Positions 15,635-23,891 of a DNA stretch of 35,993 nucleotides are shown piece after piece (within the stretch, counting starts at the first letter, position 1; the number at the start of each line of letters is the position of its first letter). Position numbers and translations under genes: made by a program. Below the pieces are notes generated by a model. That model saw only the letters and a program-made list of their open reading frames with translations. It was not told the DNA's origin and made no database searches. Source of the stretch: Bacteroidales bacterium (lineage in GTDB: Bacteria > Bacteroidota > Bacteroidia > Bacteroidales > JAQUTK01); the NCBI GenBank assembly GCA_028709785.1, contig JAQUTK010000035.1, forward strand, positions 1 through 35,993, written 5' to 3'.

Positions 15635-17176
15635 TTAAAATGGAACTTCATTGGGTGATAATCCTCCTCCAAACTGAGCGTTGCCTGGCGACGAACTTGG
15701 CTGTTTGTTCCATGAATTCACTTTTGAATCCAGTTCGATGCTCGCGGAAGAAATCGGATTGTAGTTGAATGTGTTTTCATCTTCCGGATTCATAAACTTC
15801 GCATATTCCCCTTTAAACCGGAGGCGCACATCACCCACGGCACCGTTACGATGCTTCGCAATAATAATTTCAGCAATACCTAAGGTCGAGTTGCCGGCTT
15901 CATCCGTCATAATCTTATAGTACTCCGGACGGTGAATAAAGCAAACCATGTCAGCATCCTGCTCGATAGCACCCGACTCACGCAAGTCCGCCAGCTGCGG
16001 ACGCTTATCCGCCCCGGTGCGGCTTTCCACCCCACGGTTGAGCTGTGACAAGGCGATGATTGGAATATTCAGTTCTTTAGCAAGTCCCTTCAAGGAACGG
16101 GAGATCATACTCACCTCTTGTTCGCGGCTGTTGAAAGACATACCGCTGGCATTCATCAACTGAAGGTAGTCGATGATAATTATCTTCACACCATGTTCGC
16201 GCACCAGTCGGCGTGCTTTGGTACGTAACTCAAAAACAGAAAGACTCGGAGTATCATCAATATACACAGGAGCACCAAACAGCACATTCATTTTCTCTTT
16301 CAGCTGTCTCCATTCCTCATCGTTGAGGTGACCGCTTTTGATCTTGTCGCCGGGAATCTCACACACATTCATCAGCAGACGGTTGACCAACTGTACGTTT
16401 GACATTTCCAGTGAGAAGACAGCTACAGGTTGCTTCTCATCCACAGCCATATTCTTAGCCATAGAGAGCACAAAAGCAGTTTTTCCCATAGCCGGACGGG
16501 CCGCAAAGATGATAAGATCTGAACTTTGCCAGCCGGAGGTGATATCATCCAGCTTTTTAAATCCGGAAGCGAGACCACTCAATCCGTCTTCGCGTTTTGA
16601 CGCAGCCATGATATTATTGTACGCGTCCTGAATAACCGGATCGATCTGCGTCACATCTTTTCGCATCTGACGCTGTGAAATCTCAAAGAGTTTGCCTTCC
16701 GCCTCCTGCATCAGATCATCCACATCAATGGTTTCATCAAAAGCTTTCGTCTGTATATCCGAAGTGTAGGTGATTAATTCGCGGGAGAGATATTTCTGTT
16801 GAATGATTCGGGCATGATATTCAAGATGGGCAGCCGAGGCCACCTTTCCGGTGAGCATTGCCACATAATAACTACCACCCACCTCTTCCAGTTTGCCGAG
16901 CAACCGGAGTTCTTCCGTCACGGTAAGCATGTCGATCGGACGTTGCTTGACAGAGAGCGACTGGATGGCGATAAAAATCTGTTTGTGTACATTGTCATAG
17001 AAACACTCCGGCTTGAGTATTTCGCTGACGATTGAATAGGCATCCTTTTCCAGCATCAAGGCTCCCAGCACCGCCTCTTCCAGTTCGCGGGACTGAGGTT
17101 GTAGTTTTCCAAATTCCGGAACCAGTGGATTAGATTTCTTCTTAGTCGTTTGATACTGTGGTTTATCGGTCGCCAT
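15635..17176 (-). CDS. dnaB: Replicative DNA helicase DnaB
   Basis: The 513-residue protein has the DnaB N-terminal domain (LPPQSRELEEAVLGALM-like opening, here QPQSRELEEAVLGALM at about 26-41) and the RecA-like helicase domain with Walker A ARPAMGKT (226-233), the Walker B strand IIIIDYLQLM, and the SQLNRGVESR arginine-containing motif. No intein interrupts it. It unwinds DNA at the replication fork as a hexamer. The extreme N terminus (MATDKPQYQTTKKK) and the Ser/Gly/Asn-rich tail ending in SPNEVPF look disordered. It is the first gene of a four-gene minus-strand run and is divergent from ispE. Confidence 0.97.
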   Translation of the reverse strand: MATDKPQYQTTKKKSNPLVPEFGKLQPQSRELEEAVLGALMLEKDAYSIVSEILKPECFYDNVHKQIFIAIQSLSVKQRPIDMLTVTEELRLLGKLEEVGGSYYVAMLTGKVASAAHLEYHARIIQQKYLSRELITYTSDIQTKAFDETIDVDDLMQEAEGKLFEISQRQMRKDVTQIDPVIQDAYNNIMAASKREDGLSGLASGFKKLDDITSGWQSSDLIIFAARPAMGKTAFVLSMAKNMAVDEKQPVAVFSLEMSNVQLVNRLLMNVCEIPGDKIKSGHLNDEEWRQLKEKMNVLFGAPVYIDDTPSLSVFELRTKARRLVREHGVKIIIIDYLQLMNASGMSFNSREQEVSMISRSLKGLAKELNIPIIALSQLNRGVESRTGADKRPQLADLRESGAIEQDADMVCFIHRPEYYKIMTDEAGNSTLGIAEIIIAKHRNGAVGDVRLRFKGEYAKFMNPEDENTFNYNPISSASIELDSKVNSWNKQPSSSPGNAQFGGGLSPNEVPF

Positions 17177-17204
17177 ACACGCTTCTTTTATTTTGATTGG
17201 GCAA

Positions 17205-17212
17205 CAAAGTTA
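17205..17212 (-). promoter_or_regulatory. -7 box for the dnaB operon
   Basis: On the minus strand the octamer is TAACTTTG, fitting TAnnTTTG, 29 bp before the dnaB start. The ispE -7 box lies 12 bp away on the other strand. Confidence 0.6.
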
Positions 17213-17224
17213 ATGAAATTTGCC

Positions 17225-17232
17225 TACTTTTG
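17225..17232 (+). promoter_or_regulatory. -7 box for ispE
   Basis: TACTTTTG fits TAnnTTTG and lies 27 bp before the ATG at 17259. It overlaps the in-frame extension from a TTG at 17220, which shows that the TTG is not the start. Confidence 0.6.
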
Positions 17233-17258
17233 TTCTTTCAAATAAAATATTCCATGCA

Positions 17259-18077
17259 ATGATCCGATTTCCAAATGCAAAAATAAACCTTGGTCTCAAC
17301 ATCACTCGCCGAAGAGCCGATGGATATCACGATATAGAAACCGTCTTTTACCCGATCGGATGGAAAGATGCACTTGAGATCGTTCCCTCTGCGCAACATA
17401 AAGAAGGTTGCAGCTATCATGGAAGCGGATTGGTTATAGACTGCCCTTCCGAAAAGAACCTAATACTCAAAGCATACGACTTGTTGAATAAAGAGTTTCC
17501 GCTGCCGCCGGTCGATGTCTATCTGCACAAAGTCATCCCCTTTGGAGCCGGACTTGGAGGAGGTTCTTCCGATGCTGCCTCCATGCTGCTCTTACTCAAC
17601 GAATGGGCAGGTTTAGGTTTGTCTTTGGACCAACTGGCCGGTTATGCATCAAAGCTAGGAGCAGACTGTTCCTTCTTTATCTACAACAAACCACTGTTTG
17701 CCCACGGCATAGGCAATCTTTTCGAACCCGTGCAACTCTCCCTGGCAGGCTACTACCTGGCATTAGTCAAACCACCCGTGTTTGTTTCAACCGCTGAAGC
17801 CTATGCTTCAGTGACCCCGACACTACCTGAGGTCTCTTTGAAAGAGCTTCTGAAGATGCCGGTTTACGAGTGGAAGGAGAGGGTTGTCAATGACTTTGAG
17901 CAAAGTGTTTTTGAACGTTATCCCCTCATCGGAGAGATCAAAGAGCAACTTTATGCCAACGGTGCACTCTATGCTTCCATGTCCGGATCAGGTTCGTCCG
18001 TCTTTGCACTCTTTTCGCAACAGCCTGATATAAAAGGGTTATTTAAGGGTTTTGACTGTTATTTTGATAGTTTGTAA
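17259..18077 (+). CDS. ispE: 4-diphosphocytidyl-2-C-methyl-D-erythritol kinase
   Basis: From the ATG at 17259 the protein has 272 residues and starts MIRFPNAKINLGLNI, the standard IspE opening. The GHMP-kinase phosphate loop is PFGAGLGGGSSDAASMLL. The C-terminal GHMP motif is ASMSGSGSSVFALF. It phosphorylates CDP-methylerythritol in the MEP pathway of isoprenoid synthesis in the cytoplasm. A longer reading from TTG 17220 would add 13 residues encoded by the promoter and is rejected. The gene stands alone, divergent from dnaB. Confidence 0.95.
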   Translation: MIRFPNAKINLGLNITRRRADGYHDIETVFYPIGWKDALEIVPSAQHKEGCSYHGSGLVIDCPSEKNLILKAYDLLNKEFPLPPVDVYLHKVIPFGAGLGGGSSDAASMLLLLNEWAGLGLSLDQLAGYASKLGADCSFFIYNKPLFAHGIGNLFEPVQLSLAGYYLALVKPPVFVSTAEAYASVTPTLPEVSLKELLKMPVYEWKERVVNDFEQSVFERYPLIGEIKEQLYANGALYASMSGSGSSVFALFSQQPDIKGLFKGFDCYFDSL

Positions 18078-18099
18078 CAGCGATTACAGATGCTTCTAT

Positions 18100-18122
18100 A
18101 AGTAAATGCTTGCAATTTGCTT
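18100..18122 (+). terminator. Possible weak terminator after ispE
   Basis: AAGTAAAT (18100-18107) can pair with ATTTGCTT (18115-18122), including one G-T pair, with a 7-nt loop. The following sequence is T-rich but not a clean tract. Confidence 0.35.
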
Positions 18123-18143
18123 CTTTATTCGTCGAAAAACCAT

Positions 18144-18151
18144 TAACTTTG
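18144..18151 (+). promoter_or_regulatory. -7 box for the 2-oxoacid:ferredoxin oxidoreductase operon
   Basis: TAACTTTG fits TAnnTTTG, 25 bp before the ATG at 18177. A TTTG at 18116-18119 is 24 nt upstream, slightly further than the usual -33 spacing. Confidence 0.55.
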
Positions 18152-18176
18152 CATCCGCAAAAAATAATAATAGTTT

Positions 18177-18404
18177 ATGGCAAAGGTAAAAGGAACCGTT
18201 TTGGTAAATACCGAACGTTGCAAAGGTTGTGAATTATGTGTGGAAGCCTGCCCGACAAAGACGTTGGCTCTTGCAAAGAAAGAGGTAAACGACAGAGGAT
18301 ATCATTATGCATACATGGAGAATCCTGACGCTTGCATCGGATGTGCTGCATGTGGCATTGTTTGTCCGGATGGCTGTATCACAGTGTATAAAGTAAAACT
18401 GTAA
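18177..18404 (+). CDS. 2-oxoacid:ferredoxin oxidoreductase, delta (ferredoxin-like) subunit
   Basis: The 75-residue protein carries two complete [4Fe-4S] motifs: C15-x2-C18-x2-C21-x3-C25-P and C53-x2-C56-x2-C59-x3-C63-P. It passes electrons from the thiamine-diphosphate site to ferredoxin. It is the first gene of a four-gene operon (delta, alpha, beta, gamma), 5 bp before the alpha gene. The layout fits the KOR/VOR class, not the single-chain pyruvate enzyme. Confidence 0.93.
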   Translation: MAKVKGTVLVNTERCKGCELCVEACPTKTLALAKKEVNDRGYHYAYMENPDACIGCAACGIVCPDGCITVYKVKL

Positions 18405-18409
18405 GAATT

Positions 18410-19495
18410 ATGTCAGAAGAAATAAGATTAATGAAAGGCAATGAAGCCATTGCACACGCAGCAGTGCGCTACGGTGTGGATGGCTATTTTGGATATCCCA
18501 TCACTCCACAGTCAGAGATCCTTGAAACATTGACTGAGTTAAGACCCTGGGAGACGACCGGCATGGTTGTGTTGCAGGCTGAAAGTGAAGTCGCTGCCAT
18601 TAATATGGTCTATGGTGGAGCAGGAGCCGGTAAAAAGGTAATGACCTCCTCTTCCAGTCCGGGTGTCAGTTTGAAGCAGGAGGGTATCTCTTATATTGCA
18701 GGAGCTGAACTCCCTTGTCTGATTGTCAATGTGATGCGTGGAGGTCCCGGTTTGGGAACCATTCAGCCAAGTCAGGCAGACTATTTTCAGACGACAAAAG
18801 GTGGTGGACACGGCGACTATCGTCTGATTGCCTTAGCGCCTTCATCTGTACAGGAAATGGTTGACTTTGTAGGTCTGGGACTGGACTTGGCTTTTAAATA
18901 CAACAATCCGGCCATTATTCTTGCCGATGGTGTCATTGGCCAGATGATGGAAAAGGTCGTATTGCCGAAACAACAGATACGTCGTACAGAGGAAGAGATC
19001 CGGAAAGAATGCCCCTGGGCAATTACCGGTAAGACAGCAGATCGCAAACGCAATGTGATCACTTCTCTCGAACTGGATCCGGAACGTATGGAACAGAATA
19101 ACATCCGTTTCCAGGCTAAGTATCGCACCATCGAAGAGAATGAAGTGCGCTATGAAGAGCTCTACTGTGAAGATGCAGAATACATTGCCGTGGCATTTGG
19201 TTCAAGTGCCCGTATCTGTTTGAAAGCTGTGGAAATCGCCCGCGAACAAGGCATCAAACTCGGACTTCTCCGTCCGATAACCTTGTGGCCTTTCCCGACA
19301 AAGATTATCAAAGAGTATGCTGAAAAAGTAAAAGGCTTCCTTTCTGTTGAATTGAATGCCGGACAAATGGTAGAAGATATACGTCTGAGTGTCAACGGAC
19401 GTACTGCTGTCGAACATTATGGTAGGATGGGAGGTATCGTCTTTTCTCCGGAAGAGATCGTCGAAGCTCTCAAGGAAAAACTAATCAAAGAGTAA
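18410..19495 (+). CDS. 2-oxoacid:ferredoxin oxidoreductase, alpha subunit (VorB/KorA-like)
   Basis: The 361-residue protein begins with the conserved GNEAIAHAAVRYGVDGYFGYPITPQSEI region of the pyrimidine-binding (POR_N) domain, followed by TSSSSPGVSLKQEGISYIAGAELP. The C-terminal domain II begins near residue 245. Genome pipelines usually call this group VorB (3-methyl-2-oxobutanoate oxidoreductase), but sequence alone does not separate a branched-chain oxoacid from a 2-oxoglutarate substrate. It is translated 5 bp after the delta gene and 12 bp before the beta gene. Confidence 0.92.
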   Translation: MSEEIRLMKGNEAIAHAAVRYGVDGYFGYPITPQSEILETLTELRPWETTGMVVLQAESEVAAINMVYGGAGAGKKVMTSSSSPGVSLKQEGISYIAGAELPCLIVNVMRGGPGLGTIQPSQADYFQTTKGGGHGDYRLIALAPSSVQEMVDFVGLGLDLAFKYNNPAIILADGVIGQMMEKVVLPKQQIRRTEEEIRKECPWAITGKTADRKRNVITSLELDPERMEQNNIRFQAKYRTIEENEVRYEELYCEDAEYIAVAFGSSARICLKAVEIAREQGIKLGLLRPITLWPFPTKIIKEYAEKVKGFLSVELNAGQMVEDIRLSVNGRTAVEHYGRMGGIVFSPEEIVEALKEKLIKE

Positions 19496-19507
19496 GGAGA
19501 CTAAGTT

Positions 19508-20272
19508 ATGATAACTGCAGAAGAAATAATTAAACCTGAGAATCTGGTTTATACAAAGCCCAAACTGATGAACGATACCCACATGCATTATTGCCCGGGT
19601 TGTAGTCATGGTGTGGTGCATAAATTGGTGGCGGAAGTGGTCGAAGAGATGGGCATGGAAGAGAAGACGATCGGAGTTTCTCCGGTAGGTTGCGCCGTGT
19701 TTGCCTATAATTATATTGATATTGACTGGGTGGAAGCTGCTCACGGAAGAGCTCCCGCTGTAGCCACAGCGGTGAAACGTCTCTCTCCCGACAAAATGGT
19801 CTTTACTTATCAGGGAGATGGTGACCTTGCAGCCATTGGTACCGCTGAAACGATTCACGCGTGCAACAGAGGCGAAAATATCGTGATTATCTTTATCAAC
19901 AATGCGATCTATGGTATGACCGGTGGTCAGATGGCTCCGACAACACTGGAAGGCATGAAGACCTCTACTTGTCCTTTTGGCCGCGATGTCAAACTGAATG
20001 GTTATCCATTGAAGATATCCAACCTGATCGCTCAGCTTGATGGTGCTTGCTATGTGACTCGTCAGAGTGTTCAGACCTCTCCAGCGATTAAGAAAGCAAA
20101 GAAGGCTCTTCGTCAGGCATTTGAAAACTCGATGGCAGGCAAAGGCACATCACTGGTGGAATTTGTATCAACCTGTAGCTCCGGATGGAAGATGACTCCG
20201 GTACAGTCAAATAAATGGATGGAAGAGAATATGTTCCCCTTCTATCCGCTTGGTGATCTAAAAAACGAATAA
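19508..20272 (+). CDS. 2-oxoacid:ferredoxin oxidoreductase, beta (thiamine diphosphate) subunit
   Basis: The 254-residue protein binds thiamine diphosphate through the motif starting GDGDLAAIGTAE and ending in NNAIYGMTGGQ, which is intact. The start region holds the cysteines CPGCSHG and the motif GVSPVGCAVFAYNY. It forms the active site with the alpha subunit and decarboxylates a 2-oxoacid to an acyl-CoA with reduction of ferredoxin. The order alpha-beta-gamma and the gaps of 12 and 6 bp show one complex. Confidence 0.93.
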   Translation: MITAEEIIKPENLVYTKPKLMNDTHMHYCPGCSHGVVHKLVAEVVEEMGMEEKTIGVSPVGCAVFAYNYIDIDWVEAAHGRAPAVATAVKRLSPDKMVFTYQGDGDLAAIGTAETIHACNRGENIVIIFINNAIYGMTGGQMAPTTLEGMKTSTCPFGRDVKLNGYPLKISNLIAQLDGACYVTRQSVQTSPAIKKAKKALRQAFENSMAGKGTSLVEFVSTCSSGWKMTPVQSNKWMEENMFPFYPLGDLKNE

Positions 20273-20278
20273 TCAGCG

Positions 20279-20821
20279 ATGAAACAAGAAATAATTATAG
20301 CCGGTTTCGGCGGACAGGGAGTGCTTTCCATGGGAAAGATCCTTGCATATTCCGGGTTGATGGAAGGCAAAGAGGTAAGCTGGATGCCTTCGTATGGACC
20401 GGAGCAACGTGGTGGTACAGCAAACGTAACAGTGATATTGAGCGATGATCGCATCAGTTCGCCGGTGTTAAACAGTTTTGATATTGCAGTCGTGCTCAAC
20501 CAACCTTCCATGGACAAGTTTGAATCAAAGGTAAAACCGGGTGGAATACTTATCTTTGACGGTTATGGTATTCATAAAGTTCCTACGCGTACCGACATTC
20601 ATGTCTATCGCATTGATGCCATGGATATAGCCGCAGGTATGGCTGATGCGAAAGCATTTAATATGATTATCCTCGGTGGATTGTTGAAGATCAGTCCGAT
20701 GGTCAAACTGGAAAACGTGTTGCTGGGATTGAAGAAATCACTTCCTGAAAGACATCATAAACTGATTCCAATGAACGAACAAGCCATTCTGAAAGGAATG
20801 GAGTCAGTAGTGAAACTCTGA
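20279..20821 (+). CDS. 2-oxoacid:ferredoxin oxidoreductase, gamma subunit
   Basis: The 180-residue protein starts MKQEIIIAGFGGQGVLSMGK, the hallmark of the POR/KOR gamma domain, and continues with the YGPEQRGGTANVTVILSD motif, which helps bind coenzyme A. It completes the four-subunit enzyme. A strong terminator follows 19 bp after the stop codon, closing the operon. Confidence 0.93.
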   Translation: MKQEIIIAGFGGQGVLSMGKILAYSGLMEGKEVSWMPSYGPEQRGGTANVTVILSDDRISSPVLNSFDIAVVLNQPSMDKFESKVKPGGILIFDGYGIHKVPTRTDIHVYRIDAMDIAAGMADAKAFNMIILGGLLKISPMVKLENVLLGLKKSLPERHHKLIPMNEQAILKGMESVVKL

Positions 20822-20840
20822 ATCGTTTACCTATAACAGA

Positions 20841-20882
20841 AATAAGAGGGTGCATCACAAAGATGTGCCCTCTTATTTTTTT
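20841..20882 (+). terminator. Strong intrinsic terminator of the oxidoreductase operon
   Basis: A 16-bp stem (20841-20856 with 20862-20877; two G-T pairs) has the loop ACAAA and runs into a T-tract. The base of the stem is AATAAGAGGG with CCCTCTTATT. Confidence 0.92.
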
Positions 20883-20892
20883 ACCCTCCCGA

Positions 20893-20961
20893 TTCCTTGA
20901 ACACAATTTTATATGCTCAGAGGCTCTCTTATACTGAAAGAAACTCTTTAGAATCAAGGAA
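20893..20961. repeat. Short inverted repeat in the intergenic region
   Basis: TTCCTTGA (20893-20900) and TCAAGGAA (20954-20961) are perfect 8-bp inverted copies 53 nt apart, between the oxidoreductase terminator and the palindromic array. It may be chance in a 490-bp gap. Confidence 0.4.
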
Positions 20962-21011
20962 CATAAATCAACCAACCCTTACGATAAAAATCAGCAGTAA
21001 TGATGATTTAT

Positions 21012-21105
21012 TCATTTCAAACCCTGAAATAATTATTTTAAACTTTGAAACAGTTATTCCAAGCTTTGAAATAATCGTTTCGTGCTTTGAAATGAGAAAT
21101 GTGAC
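21012..21105. repeat. Tandem 21-bp palindromic array, overall palindromic (array A)
   Basis: Four units of exactly 21 bp start at 21022, 21043, 21064 and 21085. The first opens with CCCTGAAA and the other three with CTTTGAAA. Units 1 and 3 contain an internal dyad (AAATAATTATTT; GAAA-N6-TTTC). The array as a whole is also symmetric: TCATTTCAAA (21012-21021) is the exact reverse complement of TTTGAAATGA (21086-21095). By hand, 31 of 42 mirrored positions between 21012 and 21095 match, and 8 of the 11 differences are transitions. It lies between the oxidoreductase terminator and the promoter of the first propeller gene. Its function is unknown to me. Confidence 0.85.
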
Positions 21106-21165
21106 AGGAAAGGATTGAAAAGTGCTGCGTATTGCTAAAGAAAACTGTCTGTATTTCTTACTCAA

Positions 21166-21194
21166 TGAATGAGGATGTTCCTCTTGCTCATTCA
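21166..21194. other. Hairpin upstream of the propeller genes
   Basis: TGAATGAG (21166-21173) pairs with CTCATTCA (21187-21194). An alternative inner stem GAGGA/TCCTC uses overlapping bases, so two exclusive folds are possible. It is about 60 bp before the -7 box at 21256, so it is not in the main transcript unless another promoter exists. Confidence 0.45.
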
Positions 21195-21255
21195 GTTTAT
21201 TTTGGATTTACTACGTGTTTATCCAATGAATAAGTGTACTATTCCAAAAAATAGT

Positions 21256-21263
21256 TACTTTTG
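21256..21263 (+). promoter_or_regulatory. -7 box for the tandem propeller genes
   Basis: TACTTTTG fits TAnnTTTG. The predicted leader to the ATG at 21369 is about 100 nt, longer than for other genes here. No good -33 box is visible. Confidence 0.5.
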
Positions 21264-21368
21264 CAGCGATCTTTTAGAAATCTTAATCTCTGCACAGAAA
21301 CTAGGGTTGATTAAATAGACCATCTATTATAAGTTTGACATTGTTGATTACTAAAACCACGAAAACAG

Positions 21369-22586
21369 ATGAGACCTATTTTCCTCTTATTGCTTCCACT
21401 ACTGATAGGATGCACAAACGTGCAAAACAAAGAAACCAATTCGGCAAATGCCGATAGTAAAGACGGACTTGTTACTTTCCATCTGAATGCACCGCCAGCC
21501 ACTGTTAAACCGCTACTGCTCTCTGAACTAGCGGACAGTGTGAGTTATGTGGCATTGGAGACAACCAAAGAGTCATTGACTGATAAGGCGATTCAGTATG
21601 GGGAGCGCTACTATACCATTATTAATGGAGATAGACTGCTTTGCTTTGACAAGAATGGGAAGTATTTACACCAGATAGGCAGAAGAGGAAAAGGCCCTGA
21701 AGAATATACCTGGATGGAATATTATAACGATTTTACAGTTGATTCTGAGACTAACTGGGTTTATTGCAAGTCGTATAATAAACGAACACAAGTTTACGAT
21801 GAAAACGGGAAATTCGTGAAGAGTCAAATGGGAGGATTATGGGATTACCGTCCTGACTTTGTGTATAACCATTTTGTGTATTTTGCACCCATTTATCATC
21901 CTATTATTGGAGTTTTTGATGAACAGAATAACAAGAGTGTAACGAACAATAAAGAAAAAATAGAAATAGTTGGAAAGTTTTGGGACGCAGTTAGTGAGAA
22001 ATGCCAAAAAGAAGGAAAAAGATATAGCTTTCCTGAAGGAACTGAGCCTGTTAAGACTATCTCAAATCATGCATTATACTGTTGGTGTGTTTTTTTTGAC
22101 ACGGTTATGATGGCTAAGGGCAAAGACGTGATACCTTTCTGTCGAATAATACCGGAAAATAAATATTTACCGGAAGATACGTACTCTAGTGATAGAAAGC
22201 CATGGCTCCTTCAGCCCATCATCCGAAGAATGTATGTATGCAATGATAAGATCCTCTTATATGTAAGATACAATCTTAGTATAGAGGAAAGAACTCAATA
22301 TTGGGTAGTCTGTGACTTGAAAGATGGAAATGTGACATATCATTCCGACTATATAATAAATGACTTAGATGGTGGCCCGAATATTTTGGGCCCCAATGCC
22401 TATGAAGAAGAAATCTATAGCATTTCCGTCGAAGATCTGAAGAACGACGAGGAGATATACAACAGTTACTTTACTGAAGGGGTAAAAGCCAAATTGAAAG
22501 ATCAGGAAGGCAAGTTTCAGCGCCTGTTAGAATCATTGGCTGATGATGCCAACCCGATTATCCGTACCTTTCACTGGAAAAAATAA
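21369..22586 (+). CDS. 6-bladed beta-propeller-like lipoprotein, copy 1
   Basis: The protein has 405 residues. It opens with a lipoprotein signal peptide ending in LLIGC with Cys15, then a polar linker, so it is membrane-anchored. Then comes GLVTFHLN, SELADSVSYVALETT and repeated LLCFDKNGKYLHQIGRRGKGPEEY-type blades (a D-x-x-G-x-x-x-x-x-I-G-x-x-G-x-G-P-x-E-Y pattern), seen in Bacteroidota proteins labelled 6-bladed beta-propeller (DUF4934-like). The role of the family is unknown; binding of a ligand or protein at the envelope is likely. It is 18 bp upstream of a paralog that matches it closely at both ends but less in the middle. Lysine- and tyrosine-rich, AT-rich coding sets the pair apart from the flanking genes. 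Confidence 0.8.
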   Translation: MRPIFLLLLPLLIGCTNVQNKETNSANADSKDGLVTFHLNAPPATVKPLLLSELADSVSYVALETTKESLTDKAIQYGERYYTIINGDRLLCFDKNGKYLHQIGRRGKGPEEYTWMEYYNDFTVDSETNWVYCKSYNKRTQVYDENGKFVKSQMGGLWDYRPDFVYNHFVYFAPIYHPIIGVFDEQNNKSVTNNKEKIEIVGKFWDAVSEKCQKEGKRYSFPEGTEPVKTISNHALYCWCVFFDTVMMAKGKDVIPFCRIIPENKYLPEDTYSSDRKPWLLQPIIRRMYVCNDKILLYVRYNLSIEERTQYWVVCDLKDGNVTYHSDYIINDLDGGPNILGPNAYEEEIYSISVEDLKNDEEIYNSYFTEGVKAKLKDQEGKFQRLLESLADDANPIIRTFHWKK

Positions 22587-22604
22587 ATTTTAAACACATA
22601 TCTT

Positions 22605-23858
22605 ATGAGACATCTTAATTACGATCATCACATCTTACTACTGCTTACTCTGACACTTTTCGCCTGCGGTGGAAAGAAATCCGGGGATTCGGTCAATGGG
22701 GATAGTCAAAACGGACTCGTCACTTTCCATCTGAATGCTCCACCTTCCAAAGTAGAGCCACTACTGCTGTCTGAACTCGCAGATAGTGTGAGTTATGTGG
22801 CATTGGAGACAACAAAGGAGACAATAACAAAATATGGTTTACGTCACGGGGATCGCTTTTATACCATTTCTAGCGGAAAGTTACTCTGCTTTGATAAAAA
22901 TGGAGTTTACTTACATCAAGTAGGGTCCCCTGGGCGTGGACCAGGAGAGTATATTTGGTATGACTTCCACCTCTTTTCTGATTTTAACTATTTTACTGTG
23001 GATATTACAACAAATTGGGTCTATTTTTTTTCAGATGATCATCGCACACTCGTTTATGATGAACTCGGACATTTTGTAAAAAGTCTGGATGGTGAGTTCT
23101 CAAAAAGCTATCCGGTGTTAGTTTATAATCACAAGGCATATTTTGTGAATAAATATTGGAATACAGCTATAGATATAGTTGATGAGAGAACCAATCAGGT
23201 CGAAAGAACAGATAGTGTATTAATAGAAAAAGAAAAAAAGAAATGGCAGGAGCTAAGCAAAAAATTCGAAAAAGAGGAAGAGCCTATGATTCTTCCTGGA
23301 ATGTTACTTGTTTCGTTTAAAACAGATGATACATATTACTGTTGGAGCGTTTTTGATTCTGACTCTGACGCGGTGATTATGGCGAAGGGTAAAGAAGTTC
23401 GACCTATCTGTCGGATAATTCCTGAAAATAAATACAAACCCGAAAATCTATATGTTGATGGTGTAAAATCAATGCTTCATCAACCCTTAATCCGAAGAAT
23501 GTATATAATGAAGAATAAGATCCTTTTGTGTGTACGATACTTCTATTCTACTGAAGAAGATATGTACTTCTGGGTTTTGTGCGATTTGAAAAGTGGAAGC
23601 GTTACGTACTATTCAAGAGATATTGTGAACGATCTGGATGGAGGCCCCAATATATTGGTTCCGAATATGCGCAACGAAGAAGAAATATACAGCTTATCTG
23701 TCGAAGACCTAAAGAACGATGAAGAAGTATACAACAGTTACTTTACTGAAGGTGTGAAAGCCAAATTGAAAGATCAGGAAGGCAAGTTTCAGCGCCTCTT
23801 CAAGCCATTGGCTGATGATGCCAACCCGATTATCCGCACCATTCACTGGAAAGAATAA
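22605..23858 (+). CDS. 6-bladed beta-propeller-like lipoprotein, copy 2
   Basis: The 417-residue paralog of the preceding gene has its own lipobox LFAC with Cys21 and a Gly/Lys/Ser/Asn-rich linker. It repeats GLVTFHLNAPP, SELADSVSYVALETTKE and a GSPGRGPGEYIWY blade motif. The last 50 residues (SYFTEGVKAKLKDQEGKFQR onward) are nearly the same as in copy 1. The central half differs, including an extra charged EKEKKKWQELSKKFEKEEE helix near 205-225. It is co-transcribed with copy 1. A functional link with the downstream glycosidases is not shown by the sequence, because the GH2 gene has its own promoter. Confidence 0.8.
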   Translation: MRHLNYDHHILLLLTLTLFACGGKKSGDSVNGDSQNGLVTFHLNAPPSKVEPLLLSELADSVSYVALETTKETITKYGLRHGDRFYTISSGKLLCFDKNGVYLHQVGSPGRGPGEYIWYDFHLFSDFNYFTVDITTNWVYFFSDDHRTLVYDELGHFVKSLDGEFSKSYPVLVYNHKAYFVNKYWNTAIDIVDERTNQVERTDSVLIEKEKKKWQELSKKFEKEEEPMILPGMLLVSFKTDDTYYCWSVFDSDSDAVIMAKGKEVRPICRIIPENKYKPENLYVDGVKSMLHQPLIRRMYIMKNKILLCVRYFYSTEEDMYFWVLCDLKSGSVTYYSRDIVNDLDGGPNILVPNMRNEEEIYSLSVEDLKNDEEVYNSYFTEGVKAKLKDQEGKFQRLFKPLADDANPIIRTIHWKE

Positions 23859-23891
23859 AGTTCAGGTTGTATGACTGATTCATAAATTTAT

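Noticed and set aside
18177..20821. Assigning the operon specifically as 2-oxoglutarate or as branched-chain oxoacid oxidoreductase
   Set aside because: The four-subunit layout and motifs fit both, and substrate-determining residues cannot be judged without an alignment.
20897..21118. A plus-strand frame over array A with seven-residue repeats (NFETVIP, SFEIIVS)
   Set aside because: The 21-bp period makes any frame look like heptads. The frame has no promoter or leader fit, and the same DNA is better explained by nested dyads. The minus-strand frame over it has the same problem.
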